From positions 1-64,000 of the forward strand of contig NZ_BJWF01000005.1 in NCBI RefSeq assembly GCF_007990225.1: a stretch of DNA of 64,000 bases, given 5' to 3'. Position 1 is the stretch's first letter; every line of letters begins with the position of its first letter. A model generated the notes under the pieces. The model saw only the letters and a program-made list of their open reading frames with translations. It was not told the origin of the DNA and searched no databases. The translations under genes and the position numbers were made by a program. Of the stretch, positions 23,012-32,748 are shown piece after piece. This DNA comes from Enterococcus villorum. GTDB taxonomy: Bacteria > Bacillota > Bacilli > Lactobacillales > Enterococcaceae.

Positions 23012-23136
23012 TAAACGGCGTTCAAAGGTTTGCATCTACGGCAATAAACCCAAACAGAGGAAAAACATAAGGAGCTGTTTTTCTCTGTTCGTTCTTATTG
23101 CTTGATGCAGAACAACCTTTTCACAGCCTCTTGTCA
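23012..23136. repeat. Hairpin unit 4 of the array
   Basis: 125 bases, the most diverged interior. Outer arms GGTTTGCATC and GATGCAGAACAACC. Inner arms CAATAA/TTATTG, then AACAGAGGAAAAACA with TGTTTTTCTCTGTT (one bulged G). Apical loop TAAGGAGC at 23068-23075. Confidence 0.8.
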
Positions 23137-23214
23137 TAAACTAGAAAAATAAATGGGCAATATGGTTTTTTTTTGATATGATACATGTGGAATTTTTTGT
23201 GAGGGGGAGAGAAC

Positions 23215-23697
23215 ATGCGTAAGTCTGAGCGACACTTACTGATTAAACAAGTAATTGGGGAGTCTACGATACACACACAAGAAGAACTATTAACTAAATT
23301 GCAGGATTACGGTGTAACAGCCACACAAGCTACGATTTCTCGTGATATCCGCGATTTAAAAATTGTCAAAGCACCTGATGAAGATGGTGTATCTCATTTT
23401 GTACTTTTTCAAGAAAAAAAAGGAAAGGAAACCAAAACAGAGGATGAAAGACGGCTTGTACAAATGATTGAAGATATTGTTTTAAAAGTAGAACGGGTTC
23501 ATTTTCTGACAATCGTGCATACATTACCAGATAATGCGCACCTTTTTGCTGCTGTTTTAGATGATATCAAACCACCTCATATTGTCAGTACTATTGCTGG
23601 ATTTGATACCACGATCGTCATTTCTAAAGATGAAGAAGAAGCAAAATTAGTCGAAAAATTTTTACACCATCCAAACGAAGCAACTATTTTTAATTAA
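23215..23697 (+). CDS. argR: ArgR/AhrC-family arginine regulator
   Basis: 160 residues. An N-terminal winged helix (residues 1-70) with recognition segment TATQATISRDIRDLKIVK, then the C-terminal hexamerisation and arginine-binding domain. In canonical ArgR the effector site holds a GNAH-like turn and an AGDDT motif; here these read PDNAH (105-109) and AGFDTT (128-133). The first Asp of the Asp pair is Phe, so arginine binding may be weak or lost, as in the subset of lactic acid bacteria that run two cooperating ArgR-type proteins. GGGGGAGA lies before the ATG. Likely targets are the neighbouring argS and arc genes (inference). Confidence 0.93.
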   Translation: MRKSERHLLIKQVIGESTIHTQEELLTKLQDYGVTATQATISRDIRDLKIVKAPDEDGVSHFVLFQEKKGKETKTEDERRLVQMIEDIVLKVERVHFLTIVHTLPDNAHLFAAVLDDIKPPHIVSTIAGFDTTIVISKDEEEAKLVEKFLHHPNEATIFN

Positions 23698-23728
23698 TAA
23701 TCGAAAGAACTCTAACGAAAGAGAAAAA

Positions 23729-23784
23729 ACCACTCTGTTGCAAAATTTGACTCTCAAATCTTGTAATAGAGTGGTTAATTTTTT
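23729..23784. terminator. Bidirectional terminator between argR and argS
   Basis: ACCACTCT with AGAGTGGT, extended by partial pairing inside, and A/T tracts on both sides. argR reads in from the left and argS from the right. Confidence 0.8.
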
Positions 23785-23813
23785 AAAGCTATATATTTTC
23801 AGACAATTAATTT

Positions 23814-25505
23814 TTACATTTTATCTGGAGCATGAAGCCCAAGTAAACGTAAGTCTTCTTTCAATAAGACGGATACAGCGTAAACTAAAGCAAGACGAGA
23901 TTCTTTTTCTTCATCTTCAACTAAAATCTTTGTATGAGCATAATACTTATTAAATGCTTGTGCTAATTTAATTGCATGTTTGGCGATGATCGAAGGTTCA
24001 TATTTTTCACCAGCTTGTAAAACAGTCTCAGGATATTTTTGGATTAATTTAACCACTTCCCAACTGTTTTCATCCTTCAAAGCATACGCTTGCTCTTCTG
24101 ATGGTGTAAATCCTGCTTTTTCTAACAAGCTAATTGCACGAGCATGTGTGTATTGAACGTATGGTCCAGTTTCTCCTTCAAAGCGAACTACTTCTTCTAA
24201 ATTGAAGTCAAATGTATTCAAGCGATCGTTTTTCAAATCGTGGAAAATAACTGCCCCAACTCCGACTTGTTTTGCTACGATATCTTTATTTTCTAAATCA
24301 GGATTTTTCTCGCTGATCTGTTCTTTGGCAGATTGAATAGCTTCGTTAAGAACTTCTTCTAATAGAACGATTTTTCCTTTACGTGTAGATAATTTTTTCC
24401 CACCTTGGGTAATCAATCCAAACGGAATATGGTGCATGTCATCTGACCAGTCAAAACCTAGTTCTTTCAGTACACCTTTTAACTGTTTGAAATGATAGCT
24501 TTGTTCATTTCCAACTACATACAAGGATTGTTTAAAATCATACGTGCGTTTGCGATAAAGAGCCGCCGCCAAGTCACGTGTAATATAAAGTGTTGCACCA
24601 TCAGATTTTTTAATTAATGCTGGGTTTAGATCGTAAGCAGACAAATCAACGATTTCTGCTCCTTTATCTTCTTGCAATAAATGTTTTTCTTCTAAAAGTT
24701 CGACGATTTCATCCATTTTGTCATTATAGAATGCTTCACCGTTCAATGAATCAAAACGAACTTCCAGTAAATCATAAATTTTGTTAAATTCTTTCATTGA
24801 TTCATCACGGAACCATTGCCACAATTCAATGGCTTCTTTATCGCCTTCTTCTAAACGTTTAAACCAAGAACGTGCTTCATCATTTAATTCTGGTTGTGTT
24901 TCTGCTACTTCATGGAATTGAACGTAAAGACGCAATAATTCATTGATTGGTTCAGCTTTAACTGCTTCTTCTGAACCCCATTTTTTATAGGCAACAATCA
25001 ATTTACCAAACTGCGTACCCCAGTCACCTAAATGGTTGATGCGAATCGGTTGATAGCCTAATTTTTCCATAATAAAGCCAATTGAGTTACCAATAACCGT
25101 TGAACGTAAATGGCCCATAGAAATCGGTTTGGCAATATTCGGTGAGGACATATCGATAGGTACATTCCCATGATTTCCAATAGTACTATCGCCATAATGT
25201 TCTTTTTCTTTCACAACAACAGCCAAAACCTCTTGACTGATCATTCCTTTGTCCATGAAGAAGTTTAAGTATGGTCCAACCACTTCAATTTTCTCAAAAT
25301 TTGTTGGATCGATTTTTTCCGCAAGTTCTGCCGCAATTTGTTGTGGTGCTTTGCGATAAATTTTTGCTAGTGAGAATGCTGGAAATGCAACATCTCCATG
25401 ATCTGCAGATTTTGGATTTTCTAACAGCTGCTCCACCTGTTCCATTGTAAGATCGTCTTTCACGACATGATAGATTGCTTTTGCAACAATAGCTTTGTTA
25501 TTCAT
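23814..25505 (-). CDS. argS: Arginyl-tRNA synthetase
   Basis: 563 residues, class I synthetase for tRNA-Arg. The HIGH-type signature appears as [14 protein letters not shown], a form common in lactic acid bacteria, and the KMSKS counterpart as [11 protein letters not shown]. The N-terminal Add-1 domain and the C-terminal DALR anticodon-binding domain ([12 protein letters not shown] at the end) are complete. Expression is controlled by the upstream T-box leader. It lies between argR and the arc operon, so charging and catabolism of arginine are encoded side by side. Confidence 0.97.
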   Translation of the reverse strand: MNNKAIVAKAIYHVVKDDLTMEQVEQLLENPKSADHGDVAFPAFSLAKIYRKAPQQIAAELAEKIDPTNFEKIEVVGPYLNFFMDKGMISQEVLAVVVKEKEHYGDSTIGNHGNVPIDMSSPNIAKPISMGHLRSTVIGNSIGFIMEKLGYQPIRINHLGDWGTQFGKLIVAYKKWGSEEAVKAEPINELLRLYVQFHEVAETQPELNDEARSWFKRLEEGDKEAIELWQWFRDESMKEFNKIYDLLEVRFDSLNGEAFYNDKMDEIVELLEEKHLLQEDKGAEIVDLSAYDLNPALIKKSDGATLYITRDLAAALYRKRTYDFKQSLYVVGNEQSYHFKQLKGVLKELGFDWSDDMHHIPFGLITQGGKKLSTRKGKIVLLEEVLNEAIQSAKEQISEKNPDLENKDIVAKQVGVGAVIFHDLKNDRLNTFDFNLEEVVRFEGETGPYVQYTHARAISLLEKAGFTPSEEQAYALKDENSWEVVKLIQKYPETVLQAGEKYEPSIIAKHAIKLAQAFNKYYAHTKILVEDEEKESRLALVYAVSVLLKEDLRLLGLHAPDKM

Positions 25506-25539
25506 TTACATTCCTCCTAAAATACTTTTGTTTGTTCAA

Positions 25540-25791
25540 AACAAAAAAATCTCTAGTGATTATATGCATATAATCACTAGAGACGAGATATCCCGCGGTA
25601 CCACTCCAATTGTTCTATTTGTTAGAACCCACTTTATCTGATAACGGTAGATGACCGTCTGTGCTAGACAGCGTTCTCCAAGTGCGCTTCATTGTACTCT
25701 TTTCGTTTGGCTTTCACCAGCTCCAAACTCGCTTTTATCAAGTAAATACAACTACTCTCTTGTTCAACAAACAATAAACTTATTAGACTTG
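25540..25791 (-). promoter_or_regulatory. T-box riboswitch leader of argS
   Basis: The antiterminator T-box sequence GAGTGGTACCGCGG lies at 25593-25608. It is followed by a perfect 16-bp terminator palindrome (arms CTCTAGTGATTATATG, 25551-25582) and a run of seven T. Stem I lies to the right, with AGAGAGTAG near its 5' side and GGTGAAAGCC. A likely specifier is CGC (Arg) at 25686-25684 in GAAGCGCACT, followed by a purine. Uncharged tRNA-Arg would pair with CGC and the T-box and allow readthrough into argS. The T-box call is firm; the exact specifier is inferred. Confidence 0.92.
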
Positions 25792-25797
25792 AATTGA

Positions 25798-25806
25798 ATT
25801 ATAGCA
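25798..25806 (-). promoter_or_regulatory. Extended -10 promoter of argS
   Basis: On the minus strand TGCTATAAT, an extended -10 (TGnTATAAT). No good -35 is present 17 bases upstream, consistent with an extended -10 class promoter. The start point would fall near 25791, at the 5' end of the T-box leader. Confidence 0.6.
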
Positions 25807-25836
25807 GAAAAAAAAACTGCTGGCTAGGATTTCTTA

Positions 25837-25888
25837 TAAAAAATGTCCAGAAGGCCTAAAGGAGAAGAAATACCGACTGGACATTTTT
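25837..25888 (-). terminator. Terminator after arcC
   Basis: AAAATGTCCAG pairs with CTGGACATTTT around a 28-base loop and is followed on the minus strand by T residues. It ends the arcA-arcB-arcC transcript before the argS promoter. Confidence 0.8.
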
Positions 25889-25921
25889 AGCAATGTTGGT
25901 GACTAAGAAATGAGATATTTC

Positions 25922-26872
25922 TTAGTTGTCTGAGACAATGATTGTCCCTTCTTCAGAAGCAAGTAGATTTTCAATGTTTTCTAGAGAAGTAATAATTGCT
26001 TTGGCCTTTGGTCGTGCTTCAACAAAGGCAATCGCTGCTTCTACTTTTGGCAACATGCTTCCTGGGGCGAATTGGTTTTCATCAATATATTGTTTCATTT
26101 CAGATACCGAAACTGTTTCTAATTTCTTTTGATCGGGTTTTTGATAGTTTACATAGACGTTGTCTACACCCGTTAGAACAATCAATAAATCTGCTCCGAT
26201 AATTTCCGCTAATTTTTCAGAAGCGAAGTCTTTATCAATAACTGCTTCTCGTCCTTCTAGCCCGGTCGCTGTTTCCACCACAGGGATGCCACCGCCCCCA
26301 ACAGAAATGGTGATTATTCCTTGTTCCACTAATGTTTCAATCACGCGAGCTTCTTTGATTGAGATTGGTTTAGGAGAAGCAACTACTTTACGCCACCCAC
26401 GGCCTGCGTCTTCTTTGAAAGTTACTGTAGGATCGTTTTTCATTTGTTCATTGGCTTCTTCTTCTGTATAAAAAGGGCCAACTGGTTTACTTGGTTTTTT
26501 AAATGATGGATCATTTTCGTCAACAATTACTTGTGTGACTAAAGAAACGACATCTTTGTCGATTCCTTTTTCTTTTAATACTTCTCCCATCGCATTTTGC
26601 AACCAATAACCAATGGAACCTTCTGTCATTGCAACACAAGTATCTAAAGGCATAGCTGGTGTTTTTTCCGAGTCGGCTGCTTGTTGTTGAATCAATAAAT
26701 TCCCAACTTGCGGACCATTACCATGTGAAATAATCAATTCGTCGCCTTGTTCGATGAATTTTACAAGATATTTTGCGGTTTCCATTAGTGCTTTTTGTTG
26801 GGCTTTGGCACTTGCATCTGTGGATAAAATCGCATTACCGCCTAATGCGACAACTACTTTACGATTTGCCAT
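25922..26872 (-). CDS. arcC: Carbamate kinase
   Basis: 316 residues of the amino-acid kinase fold. It converts carbamoyl phosphate plus ADP to ATP, ammonia and CO2, the energy-yielding last step of the arginine deiminase pathway. Motifs: [10 protein letters not shown] at the N-terminus, [20 protein letters not shown] and [14 protein letters not shown]. It is the third gene of arcA-arcB-arcC and is followed by a terminator. Confidence 0.97.
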   Translation of the reverse strand: MANRKVVVALGGNAILSTDASAKAQQKALMETAKYLVKFIEQGDELIISHGNGPQVGNLLIQQQAADSEKTPAMPLDTCVAMTEGSIGYWLQNAMGEVLKEKGIDKDVVSLVTQVIVDENDPSFKKPSKPVGPFYTEEEANEQMKNDPTVTFKEDAGRGWRKVVASPKPISIKEARVIETLVEQGIITISVGGGGIPVVETATGLEGREAVIDKDFASEKLAEIIGADLLIVLTGVDNVYVNYQKPDQKKLETVSVSEMKQYIDENQFAPGSMLPKVEAAIAFVEARPKAKAIITSLENIENLLASEEGTIIVSDN

Positions 26873-26987
26873 GATTGTCTTCCTTTCTTCCGTTCATTTT
26901 TCGAATTTTATCGATGACAAAACAAGCCAGCAGTTGAAAATGGTTTCGTACAGCTGACTCGTTTCAGTCATGAGATATGGTTAGGCT

Positions 26988-28007
26988 TTATACATGAGGA
27001 ATAAATAGGTTTCCAAGCGTTGCAGCCATGATTGCTTTGATTGAATGCATACGATTTTCAGCTTGGTCAAATTGACGTGCATATTTGCTACGGAAGACTT
27101 CATCCGTTACTTCCATTTCTGTAATTCCAAAACGTTCTTTCATTTGTTCGCCATAAATTGTGTTTGTGTCATGGAATGCTGGCAAGCAATGTAAGAAAAT
27201 CAAACGATCCGTATTGTGTGTTTTTTCAACCATTTCCATATTGATTTGATAAGGTTTCAATAGTTTAATACGTTCTTCAAATTTATCTTCTTCACCCATT
27301 GATACCCAAACATCTGAGTAAAGAACATCTGCACCGTCGACTCCTTTGTCCACGTCATCAGTAACCATTAACTCTGCACCAGATTTAGCAGCAAATTCTT
27401 CTGCCATTTTCACAATTTCTTCTTCTGGTTGCAATTCTTTTGGTGCGACGATACGCATGTTTGCTCCTAAGATTGCGCCTGTTACTAATAATGAGTTCGC
27501 CATGTTATTACGGCCATCTCCACAATATGCGACTGTAATACCTTCGACTTTTCCAAAGTTTTCTTGAATGGTTAAGAAATCAGCGATCATTTGTGTTGGA
27601 TGCCATTCATCTGTCAATCCATTCCAAACAGGTACACCAGAAAATTCAGCTAGTTCTTCCACCATTTTTTGACTGAAACCACGAAATTCGATTCCGTCAA
27701 ACATACGGCCTAATACTTTTGCTGTGTCTTCAGTTGACTCTTTTTTTCCTAATTGGATGTCATTTGCTCCTAAATATTCAGGATGAGCGCCTAAATCAAT
27801 AGCTGCTGTTGTAAAAGCTGCACGTGTACGAGTAGAAGTTTTTTCAAATAAAAGTGCAATGTTTTTACCTTCTAAATAATGATGAGGAATCCCACGTTTT
27901 TTCAAATCTTTTAAGTGTTCAGAAAAATCGATTAAGTATTGTAATTCTTCTTTTGTGAAATCTTTTTCTGCTAATAAACTTCTTCCTTGAAATACTGATT
28001 TTTTCAT
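26988..28007 (-). CDS. arcB: Catabolic ornithine carbamoyltransferase
   Basis: 339 residues from ATG 28007 ([21 protein letters not shown]). An ATG three codons upstream lies only 1 base from the AAGGAG site, too close. Carbamoyl phosphate is bound by EKTSTRTR; ornithine-site motifs are [10 protein letters not shown] (with the catalytic Cys) and DVWVSMGE. Its place between arcA and arcC shows that it runs in the catabolic direction, making carbamoyl phosphate and ornithine from citrulline. Confidence 0.96.
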   Translation of the reverse strand: MKKSVFQGRSLLAEKDFTKEELQYLIDFSEHLKDLKKRGIPHHYLEGKNIALLFEKTSTRTRAAFTTAAIDLGAHPEYLGANDIQLGKKESTEDTAKVLGRMFDGIEFRGFSQKMVEELAEFSGVPVWNGLTDEWHPTQMIADFLTIQENFGKVEGITVAYCGDGRNNMANSLLVTGAILGANMRIVAPKELQPEEEIVKMAEEFAAKSGAELMVTDDVDKGVDGADVLYSDVWVSMGEEDKFEERIKLLKPYQINMEMVEKTHNTDRLIFLHCLPAFHDTNTIYGEQMKERFGITEMEVTDEVFRSKYARQFDQAENRMHSIKAIMAATLGNLFIPHV

Positions 28008-28117
28008 CACTAACATTCTCCTTTAGTTGTTTGTTTTCTTTTTTATTCGTTATTTGATTTTTTTAAGAGGAAATCTGGTAGCAGCTGACAGTTTGACTGC
28101 TACCAGCGTTCATATTA

Positions 28118-29344
28118 TTATAAATCTTCACGTACCAACGGTTGGCTCATGCAACGAGGGCCACCACGTCCGCGTGACAATTCACTTGAATTGATTTCCA
28201 ATACTTTAATGCCATAGCTACGTAATAGTTCATTTGATACATAATTTCGATTGTAGGTAACAACGACACCTGGAGCGATCGCTAAAGTGTTTGAACCATC
28301 GTTCCATTGTTCACGTGGCGCTACAATGGCATCCCCATTTCCTGTTGGGATCAATACAAGTTCATTCAGACCTAATGCCGCTTTTAACGAAGCTTGTAAG
28401 TCATCTGAATGCGAAATTTTAAGATCGTCTCCTGCTTGTTCAATCGTAAAGACATCCATTTTACCTTCTTTACTTTGAATCGCTGGATGAATCGTGAACT
28501 TGTCATGATCTACCATAGTAAATACTGTATCTAAGTGCATCATCGCACGGTTGTTAGGGATTTTAATCGCTAAAACTTTTTCAAACCCAGCATTTTTTGC
28601 GAATAAGTGATGTGCTAATTTTTCAATTGCTTTGGCACTTGTCCGTTGAGAAATACCTACAGCAACCACTTTATCACTTAAAATTAATTCGTCTCCGCCT
28701 TCGATATGATCTGGATTTTCTCGATCCAACCATACTTCTACCCCTTTATTCGCAAATCTAGGATGGTATTTTAAAATAAACTCTGTAAACATTGATTCAC
28801 GACGACGTGCTTCAAAAGTCATTTTATTGACTGTCATCCCATTTCCCATTGATGCAGATGGGTCGCGTGTAAAGTAAAGGTTTGGCATTGGATCCATATA
28901 AAATGGATAATCGTCATCTGATGACAGGTCGAATAAATTTTTTGAACGTACATCGATATCTTTTGTACGGACACCTGCCATAATTTTATCTACCATCTCT
29001 TGGGTTTCCATTGATAGAAGGAACTCATGAAGACCATCTCTTACAGCTGCAGATGCAATGTGCGACTCATCTAACATTTTATTTAAAAATTGTTCTTTTA
29101 CATTACCGGCATCAATCGCTTCTGCTGCTAATTTTTCTAGATATAAAGTTTCGACGCCTTCATTTTGCAATGTCTTTGCAAAATAATCATGCTCTTGTTG
29201 GGCAATTGGTAGATATGGAATATCATCGAACAACAAACGGTCCATGATGTCAGGTGTTAGATTTTCCACTTCTTGTCCAGGTCGTTTCAATAAAACTGTC
29301 TTTAACTTCCCTATCTCAGAGAAAACGTGAATAGGTTTATCCAT
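28118..29344 (-). CDS. arcA: Arginine deiminase
   Basis: 408 residues. It hydrolyses arginine to citrulline and ammonia, which supplies ATP and protects against acid. Conserved features are [32 protein letters not shown] with the catalytic His and Asp, and the nucleophilic Cys in [17 protein letters not shown] at the C-terminus. It is the first gene of the arc operon. The operon lacks an arginine/ornithine antiporter gene (arcD) in this window. Confidence 0.97.
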   Translation of the reverse strand: MDKPIHVFSEIGKLKTVLLKRPGQEVENLTPDIMDRLLFDDIPYLPIAQQEHDYFAKTLQNEGVETLYLEKLAAEAIDAGNVKEQFLNKMLDESHIASAAVRDGLHEFLLSMETQEMVDKIMAGVRTKDIDVRSKNLFDLSSDDDYPFYMDPMPNLYFTRDPSASMGNGMTVNKMTFEARRRESMFTEFILKYHPRFANKGVEVWLDRENPDHIEGGDELILSDKVVAVGISQRTSAKAIEKLAHHLFAKNAGFEKVLAIKIPNNRAMMHLDTVFTMVDHDKFTIHPAIQSKEGKMDVFTIEQAGDDLKISHSDDLQASLKAALGLNELVLIPTGNGDAIVAPREQWNDGSNTLAIAPGVVVTYNRNYVSNELLRSYGIKVLEINSSELSRGRGGPRCMSQPLVREDL

Positions 29345-29591
29345 GTTGTGTTGCCTCCTTCGTTTTGATTACACCCATAGGATACCTCCTTATTTGTAAA
29401 CACTTTCATAATTTCTTCTCATTCAAAACGAGAGATTTCTAACATTATTAGAAGGCAATTAAATAAATACACGTTTTTACATTTTTTATTAACTTTTCTT
29501 TCTTTTTTTATACTGAAAACTCTCTCAAAAAAATATTTATTCATTCAAAAAATTTTTTTGTATAATTTATGATGTTTTTATATTATAGCTT

Positions 29592-29605
29592 TGTTAGCGC
29601 TATCT
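29592..29605. promoter_or_regulatory. Candidate cre (CcpA) site upstream of arcA
   Basis: TGTTAGCGCTATCT matches the catabolite-response consensus TGWNANCGNTNWCA at all but the last base. It sits in the divergent arcA-arcR gap, where glucose repression of the arginine deiminase pathway would act. Confidence 0.6.
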
Positions 29606-29655
29606 TTATGTACTATAATTGTTTTTTATACACCATTCTCAAGCATTAAAACAGA

Positions 29656-29676
29656 TTATGCATTTAACGTGCATAA
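29656..29676. promoter_or_regulatory. Candidate ArgR/ArcR operator
   Basis: A perfect inverted repeat, TTATGCA, 7 bases, TGCATAA, in the arcA-arcR gap. Its size and TGCATAA half-sites resemble ARG boxes bound by ArgR-type proteins. Assignment is inferred from position and shape. Confidence 0.45.
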
Positions 29677-29734
29677 ATTTTACATAATAACAAAAAATTT
29701 TTTTTCTGATAAAAAAAGAACCGATTTTCTCATG

Positions 29735-29749
29735 TGTAAAAACTTTACA
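29735..29749. promoter_or_regulatory. Candidate Crp/Fnr-type site next to arcR
   Basis: TGTAAA, 3 bases, TTTACA: a short palindrome 57 bases upstream of the arcR start. Crp/Fnr proteins bind related two-fold sites, so autoregulation or arcA activation by ArcR is plausible. Confidence 0.35.
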
Positions 29750-29805
29750 TTTACTTAAAAAAAAGTCACAATATAAATTAGATGAAAGTAAGGAGTGGGA
29801 GTTTT

Positions 29806-30507
29806 ATGCGTGTCAACAGAATTGATTTTCACTTTTCAAAATTACGTTATTTGCCTGATTTTGAAAACTTTACTGATGAAGAATTTGAACTTATTAAGGA
29901 ACATACGATCCTTCGTTCTTACAAAAAAGGACAAGTTTTATTTGACGAAGGAGACGAACGTCAGCGCCTCTATATCTTAACAGAAGGCTTAGTACGATTA
30001 GAACGCTACGATGAAAGTGCGACGTATTATTATTATGACTATGTGAATGCCCACAGTCTTTTTCCAATGTCTGGTATCTTTGAAGCAGAAATTTATTCCT
30101 ATACAGCTCAAGCAATGACAGACATTGAAACTTTTTCTTTCCCTGTGTCTTGTTACGAAAAAATCGCAAAAAATAATCCGAAACAGCTACTTTATATGAT
30201 TCATAAAATTTCAAAGGTTGTGGAAATGCATGAACTGCGCATTCAAATCGGATTAACATCAAGCGCTTTTGATCGAGTGAAACAAAATTTATTTGTATTA
30301 AAAGAAGAGCTCGGCATCCCGACTGAAGATGGACATGTGGAGATCCCTTATCCTATTACTTTAAAAGAGTTGGCTGTGAATAGCGGTACAACAAGAGAAA
30401 CGGCTGGGCAAGTCATCAAGCAACTCAAAGATTCTGGGTTATTAGATTATCAAAAGAAACGCTTTACTTTTTGCAAAGAAGCGATAACTCCTGCACTAAG
30501 AGACTGA
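29806..30507 (+). CDS. arcR: Crp/Fnr-family regulator, ArcR-like
   Basis: 233 residues from ATG 29806, which has AAGGAG 10 bases and GGGAG 4 bases upstream. An N-terminal cNMP-binding-type beta barrel (YKKGQVLFDEGDERQRLYILTEGLVRLERY) is joined by a long helix to a C-terminal helix-turn-helix (PITLKELAVNSGTTRETAGQVIKQLKDSGLL). The Fnr N-terminal iron-sulphur cysteines are absent, so it is not an oxygen sensor of that type. It is divergent from arcA and is therefore probably the ArcR activator of the deiminase operon. Confidence 0.9.
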   Translation: MRVNRIDFHFSKLRYLPDFENFTDEEFELIKEHTILRSYKKGQVLFDEGDERQRLYILTEGLVRLERYDESATYYYYDYVNAHSLFPMSGIFEAEIYSYTAQAMTDIETFSFPVSCYEKIAKNNPKQLLYMIHKISKVVEMHELRIQIGLTSSAFDRVKQNLFVLKEELGIPTEDGHVEIPYPITLKELAVNSGTTRETAGQVIKQLKDSGLLDYQKKRFTFCKEAITPALRD

Positions 30508-30655
30508 AGAAACAATAAAACCGAGTGCCATCAATAGAAATTTTGCAATGGACGATAAAACAAATAATATCGATGGTTAAAAATGAAACAAGCATGCGCT
30601 TATTTTAACGAATCATTTTCTGACAATTAGGTATTTTTCTGATCGTGTAAATCAA

Positions 30656-30695
30656 AAAAAGAAGTTAAGATTTTTTATCTTAGCTTCCTTTTTGT
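30656..30695. terminator. Bidirectional terminator between arcR and tsaD
   Basis: GAAGTTAAGAT pairs with ATCTTAGCTTC with one mismatch, with A tract before and T tract after. It closes arcR from the left and the tsa operon from the right. Confidence 0.8.
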
Positions 30696-30708
30696 TAGAC
30701 AATCATTT

Positions 30709-31737
30709 CTATTTTCTACTACTTTCACTTAGCGTTAAGCTTGGGTCAGCATTTAAACGAAAATCTGCCACATGCTCTTTTTTTAGTTCGACATGTGCTG
30801 CTGCACCAATCATTGCCGCATTGTCGCCACAAAGTTTTAATGGTGGAATCAGCAGTTCAACTTCCGGTAATTCTTCTTTCAGCTTCTTCTTAAGCCCTTC
30901 TCTTAGCCCTTGATTAGCAGCGACGCCTCCGGCTACAACCAGTTGTTTGATTGGGTATTCTTTACAAGCACGAATCGTTTTAGCTACTAATACATCCACC
31001 ACACTTGCTTGAAAACTAGCAGCCAAATCTTCTTTATTCAGTAATTCTTCTCGTTGTTGCGCATTATGCACCAGGTTAATAAAGGCGCTTTTTAATCCGC
31101 TAAAACTAAAATCATAGTTATTTTCGTGGATCATCGCTCTAGGAAAATGATAGGTATCTTGCCCTAGATGAGCCAGTTGGTCAATTTCTTTTCCACTTGG
31201 GTAACTCAACCCCAATACACGACCGACTTTATCATAGGCTTCACCAGCAGCATCATCTCTTGTTTCCCCAATGATTTGAAAATCACCATCTTTTTTCATA
31301 TACACCAGTTCTGTATGTCCTCCACTGACAAGTAATGCCATAAGAGGAAATTTAAACGCTTTTTGAAACCTTGCCGCATAAATATGTCCTGCCATATGAT
31401 TAACAGGTATCAAAGGCAACTGATGAGCCCAAGCAAAAGCTTTTGCGGCAGAAATACCAATCAATAACGAGCCCACTAGCCCTGGACCATAAGTAACTGC
31501 AACAGCACTTAGTTGATTGACTGAGATGTTCGCTTCAGTCAAAGCATCTTCAATACACAATGTAATTTGTTCTACATGGTGACGGCTAGCTACTTCTGGA
31601 ACCACACCACCAAATCTTTTATGACTATTTATTTGTGAAGCGACAATATTTGCTAAAATTTCATCGCCATTTCTTACAACTGCTACACTTGTTTCATCAC
31701 AACTTGATTCAATTGCAAGAATCAATTCTTCTTTCAT
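30709..31737 (-). CDS. tsaD: tRNA t6A transferase subunit TsaD
   Basis: 342 residues of the Kae1/YgjD family. With TsaB and TsaE it transfers threonylcarbamoyl to A37 of tRNAs reading ANN codons. Sequence marks: [15 protein letters not shown] at the N-terminus, the metal-binding pair in [23 protein letters not shown], and [16 protein letters not shown]. It is last in tsaB-rimI-rimI-tsaD and its start overlaps the preceding gene by 4 bases. Confidence 0.97.
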   Translation of the reverse strand: MKEELILAIESSCDETSVAVVRNGDEILANIVASQINSHKRFGGVVPEVASRHHVEQITLCIEDALTEANISVNQLSAVAVTYGPGLVGSLLIGISAAKAFAWAHQLPLIPVNHMAGHIYAARFQKAFKFPLMALLVSGGHTELVYMKKDGDFQIIGETRDDAAGEAYDKVGRVLGLSYPSGKEIDQLAHLGQDTYHFPRAMIHENNYDFSFSGLKSAFINLVHNAQQREELLNKEDLAASFQASVVDVLVAKTIRACKEYPIKQLVVAGGVAANQGLREGLKKKLKEELPEVELLIPPLKLCGDNAAMIGAAAHVELKKEHVADFRLNADPSLTLSESSRK

Positions 31738-32213
31738 TTCATCGTCTCCGTTTTTAGCTTTGTGCTCATAATGATCGCATCTTCCACTGGATCATGGTAA
31801 TATAATTTCCGTTTACCTAGCTCTCGAAATTTCTCTGAACGATAAAGTTGTCGAGCAGCCATATTAGAAGTTCGTACTTCTAAAAAAACCGTATACGTGC
31901 CAGCTTGTTTTTCTTTCTCTAGTAAAAAACGTAATAACTGACGCGCATAACCTTTTTTTTGCTGTATTTCTGCGACTGCAACATTCGTGATTTCTACTTC
32001 ATCAATCACTTTCGAATAGCCAATAAATCCTTGAAGAATGGTATCTTCCACTAATAGATAGTATTGCGTATGTGGTTGATGGATATCCGCTAAAAATTGC
32101 TCTTTTGTCCACGGAGAACCATAATCATACACTTCCTCGCAAAGCTCCCATAAACAGATAGCCAATTGCTCATCTTCAAAATCATTTTTATTATAAATCA
32201 TTGCTTCACTCAT
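31734..32213 (-). CDS. rimI: RimI-type GNAT N-acetyltransferase
   Basis: 159 residues of the GNAT fold. The acetyl-CoA loop is [23 protein letters not shown], followed by [42 protein letters not shown], which is the RimI signature region. RimI acetylates ribosomal protein S18, though relaxed specificity is known. It overlaps tsaD by 4 bases and the upstream paralogue by 8 bases. Confidence 0.93.
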   Translation of the reverse strand: MSEAMIYNKNDFEDEQLAICLWELCEEVYDYGSPWTKEQFLADIHQPHTQYYLLVEDTILQGFIGYSKVIDEVEITNVAVAEIQQKKGYARQLLRFLLEKEKQAGTYTVFLEVRTSNMAARQLYRSEKFRELGKRKLYYHDPVEDAIIMSTKLKTETMK

Positions 32214-32748
32214 TTTCTAAAATTTTGATCATTTCTAACCCATCTTCGTTCGTTTGGGTATAATACCCTTTTTTTACTTTTTTTGATTGAAAGCCTAATT
32301 TCCGATAGAGTCGTTGGGCATCTTGATTACTCATTTTAACTTCTAAAGAGAGTGTCTCACAGCGATTTATTATAGCAAAGTTTTCTATTTCGTCAATAAG
32401 TAGCGTTCCTATGTTCTTTCGTTGATAAGAAGGAATCACAGCAATATTTGTGATATGACAATCCATTCCAAATACTCTTGCACCAACAAAACCAAATAGC
32501 TTTTCTCCATCAAAGATTCCTAGATACAAATTTTGAAAAGGAGATTTTAATTCAGCTAAAAAAACACTTTTCGTCCAAGGAAGCTCTCCATTGTATACTT
32601 CACGTTCTACTGATAATAAATCTTTAATATCATGCTTAGTCAATTCTTTGAGGAGATAAAGATTTCCTTGAATATCCACCGTCTTAGTATTAAATTCCTT
32701 TTTTTCATAAAAAAGACTTTTTGCGTATGCTTTAAATTTTTTCAACAT
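32206..32748 (-). CDS. Second GNAT acetyltransferase, RimI-like
   Basis: 180 residues. It repeats the RimI pattern with ITNIAVIPSYQRKNIGTLLIDEI and LSLEVKMSNQDAQRLYRKLGFQSKKVKKGYY. Compared with its neighbour it has an extra 20 residues at the N-terminus (MLKKFKAYAKSLFYEKKEF). The 17-base overlap with tsaB and 8-base overlap with rimI point to one transcript. Two tandem RimI-type genes in the tsa operon occur in lactic acid bacteria; the division of labour is not known to me. Confidence 0.9.
   Translation of the reverse strand: MLKKFKAYAKSLFYEKKEFNTKTVDIQGNLYLLKELTKHDIKDLLSVEREVYNGELPWTKSVFLAELKSPFQNLYLGIFDGEKLFGFVGARVFGMDCHITNIAVIPSYQRKNIGTLLIDEIENFAIINRCETLSLEVKMSNQDAQRLYRKLGFQSKKVKKGYYTQTNEDGLEMIKILENE

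Larger units (their letters stand above)
22639..23136. repeat. Tandem array of four 124-125 bp covarying hairpin units
   Basis: Four adjoining units of 124, 124, 125 and 125 bases fill the divergent gap between rpsB and argR. Each opens with TAAACGGYG and closes with CxGCCTCTTxxCx or CGACCTCTTGxCx. Each can fold over its whole length into one long hairpin. Interior arms differ completely in sequence between units yet pair within each unit, and all share an apical loop close to TGARRAGC. No coding frame crosses the array. A trailing TAAAC after unit 4 is the remnant of another boundary. Confidence 0.85.

Noticed and set aside
22639-23136. CRISPR-like array
   Set aside because: Units are 124-125 bp with no short identical repeat separated by spacers of constant size, and no cas gene is nearby.
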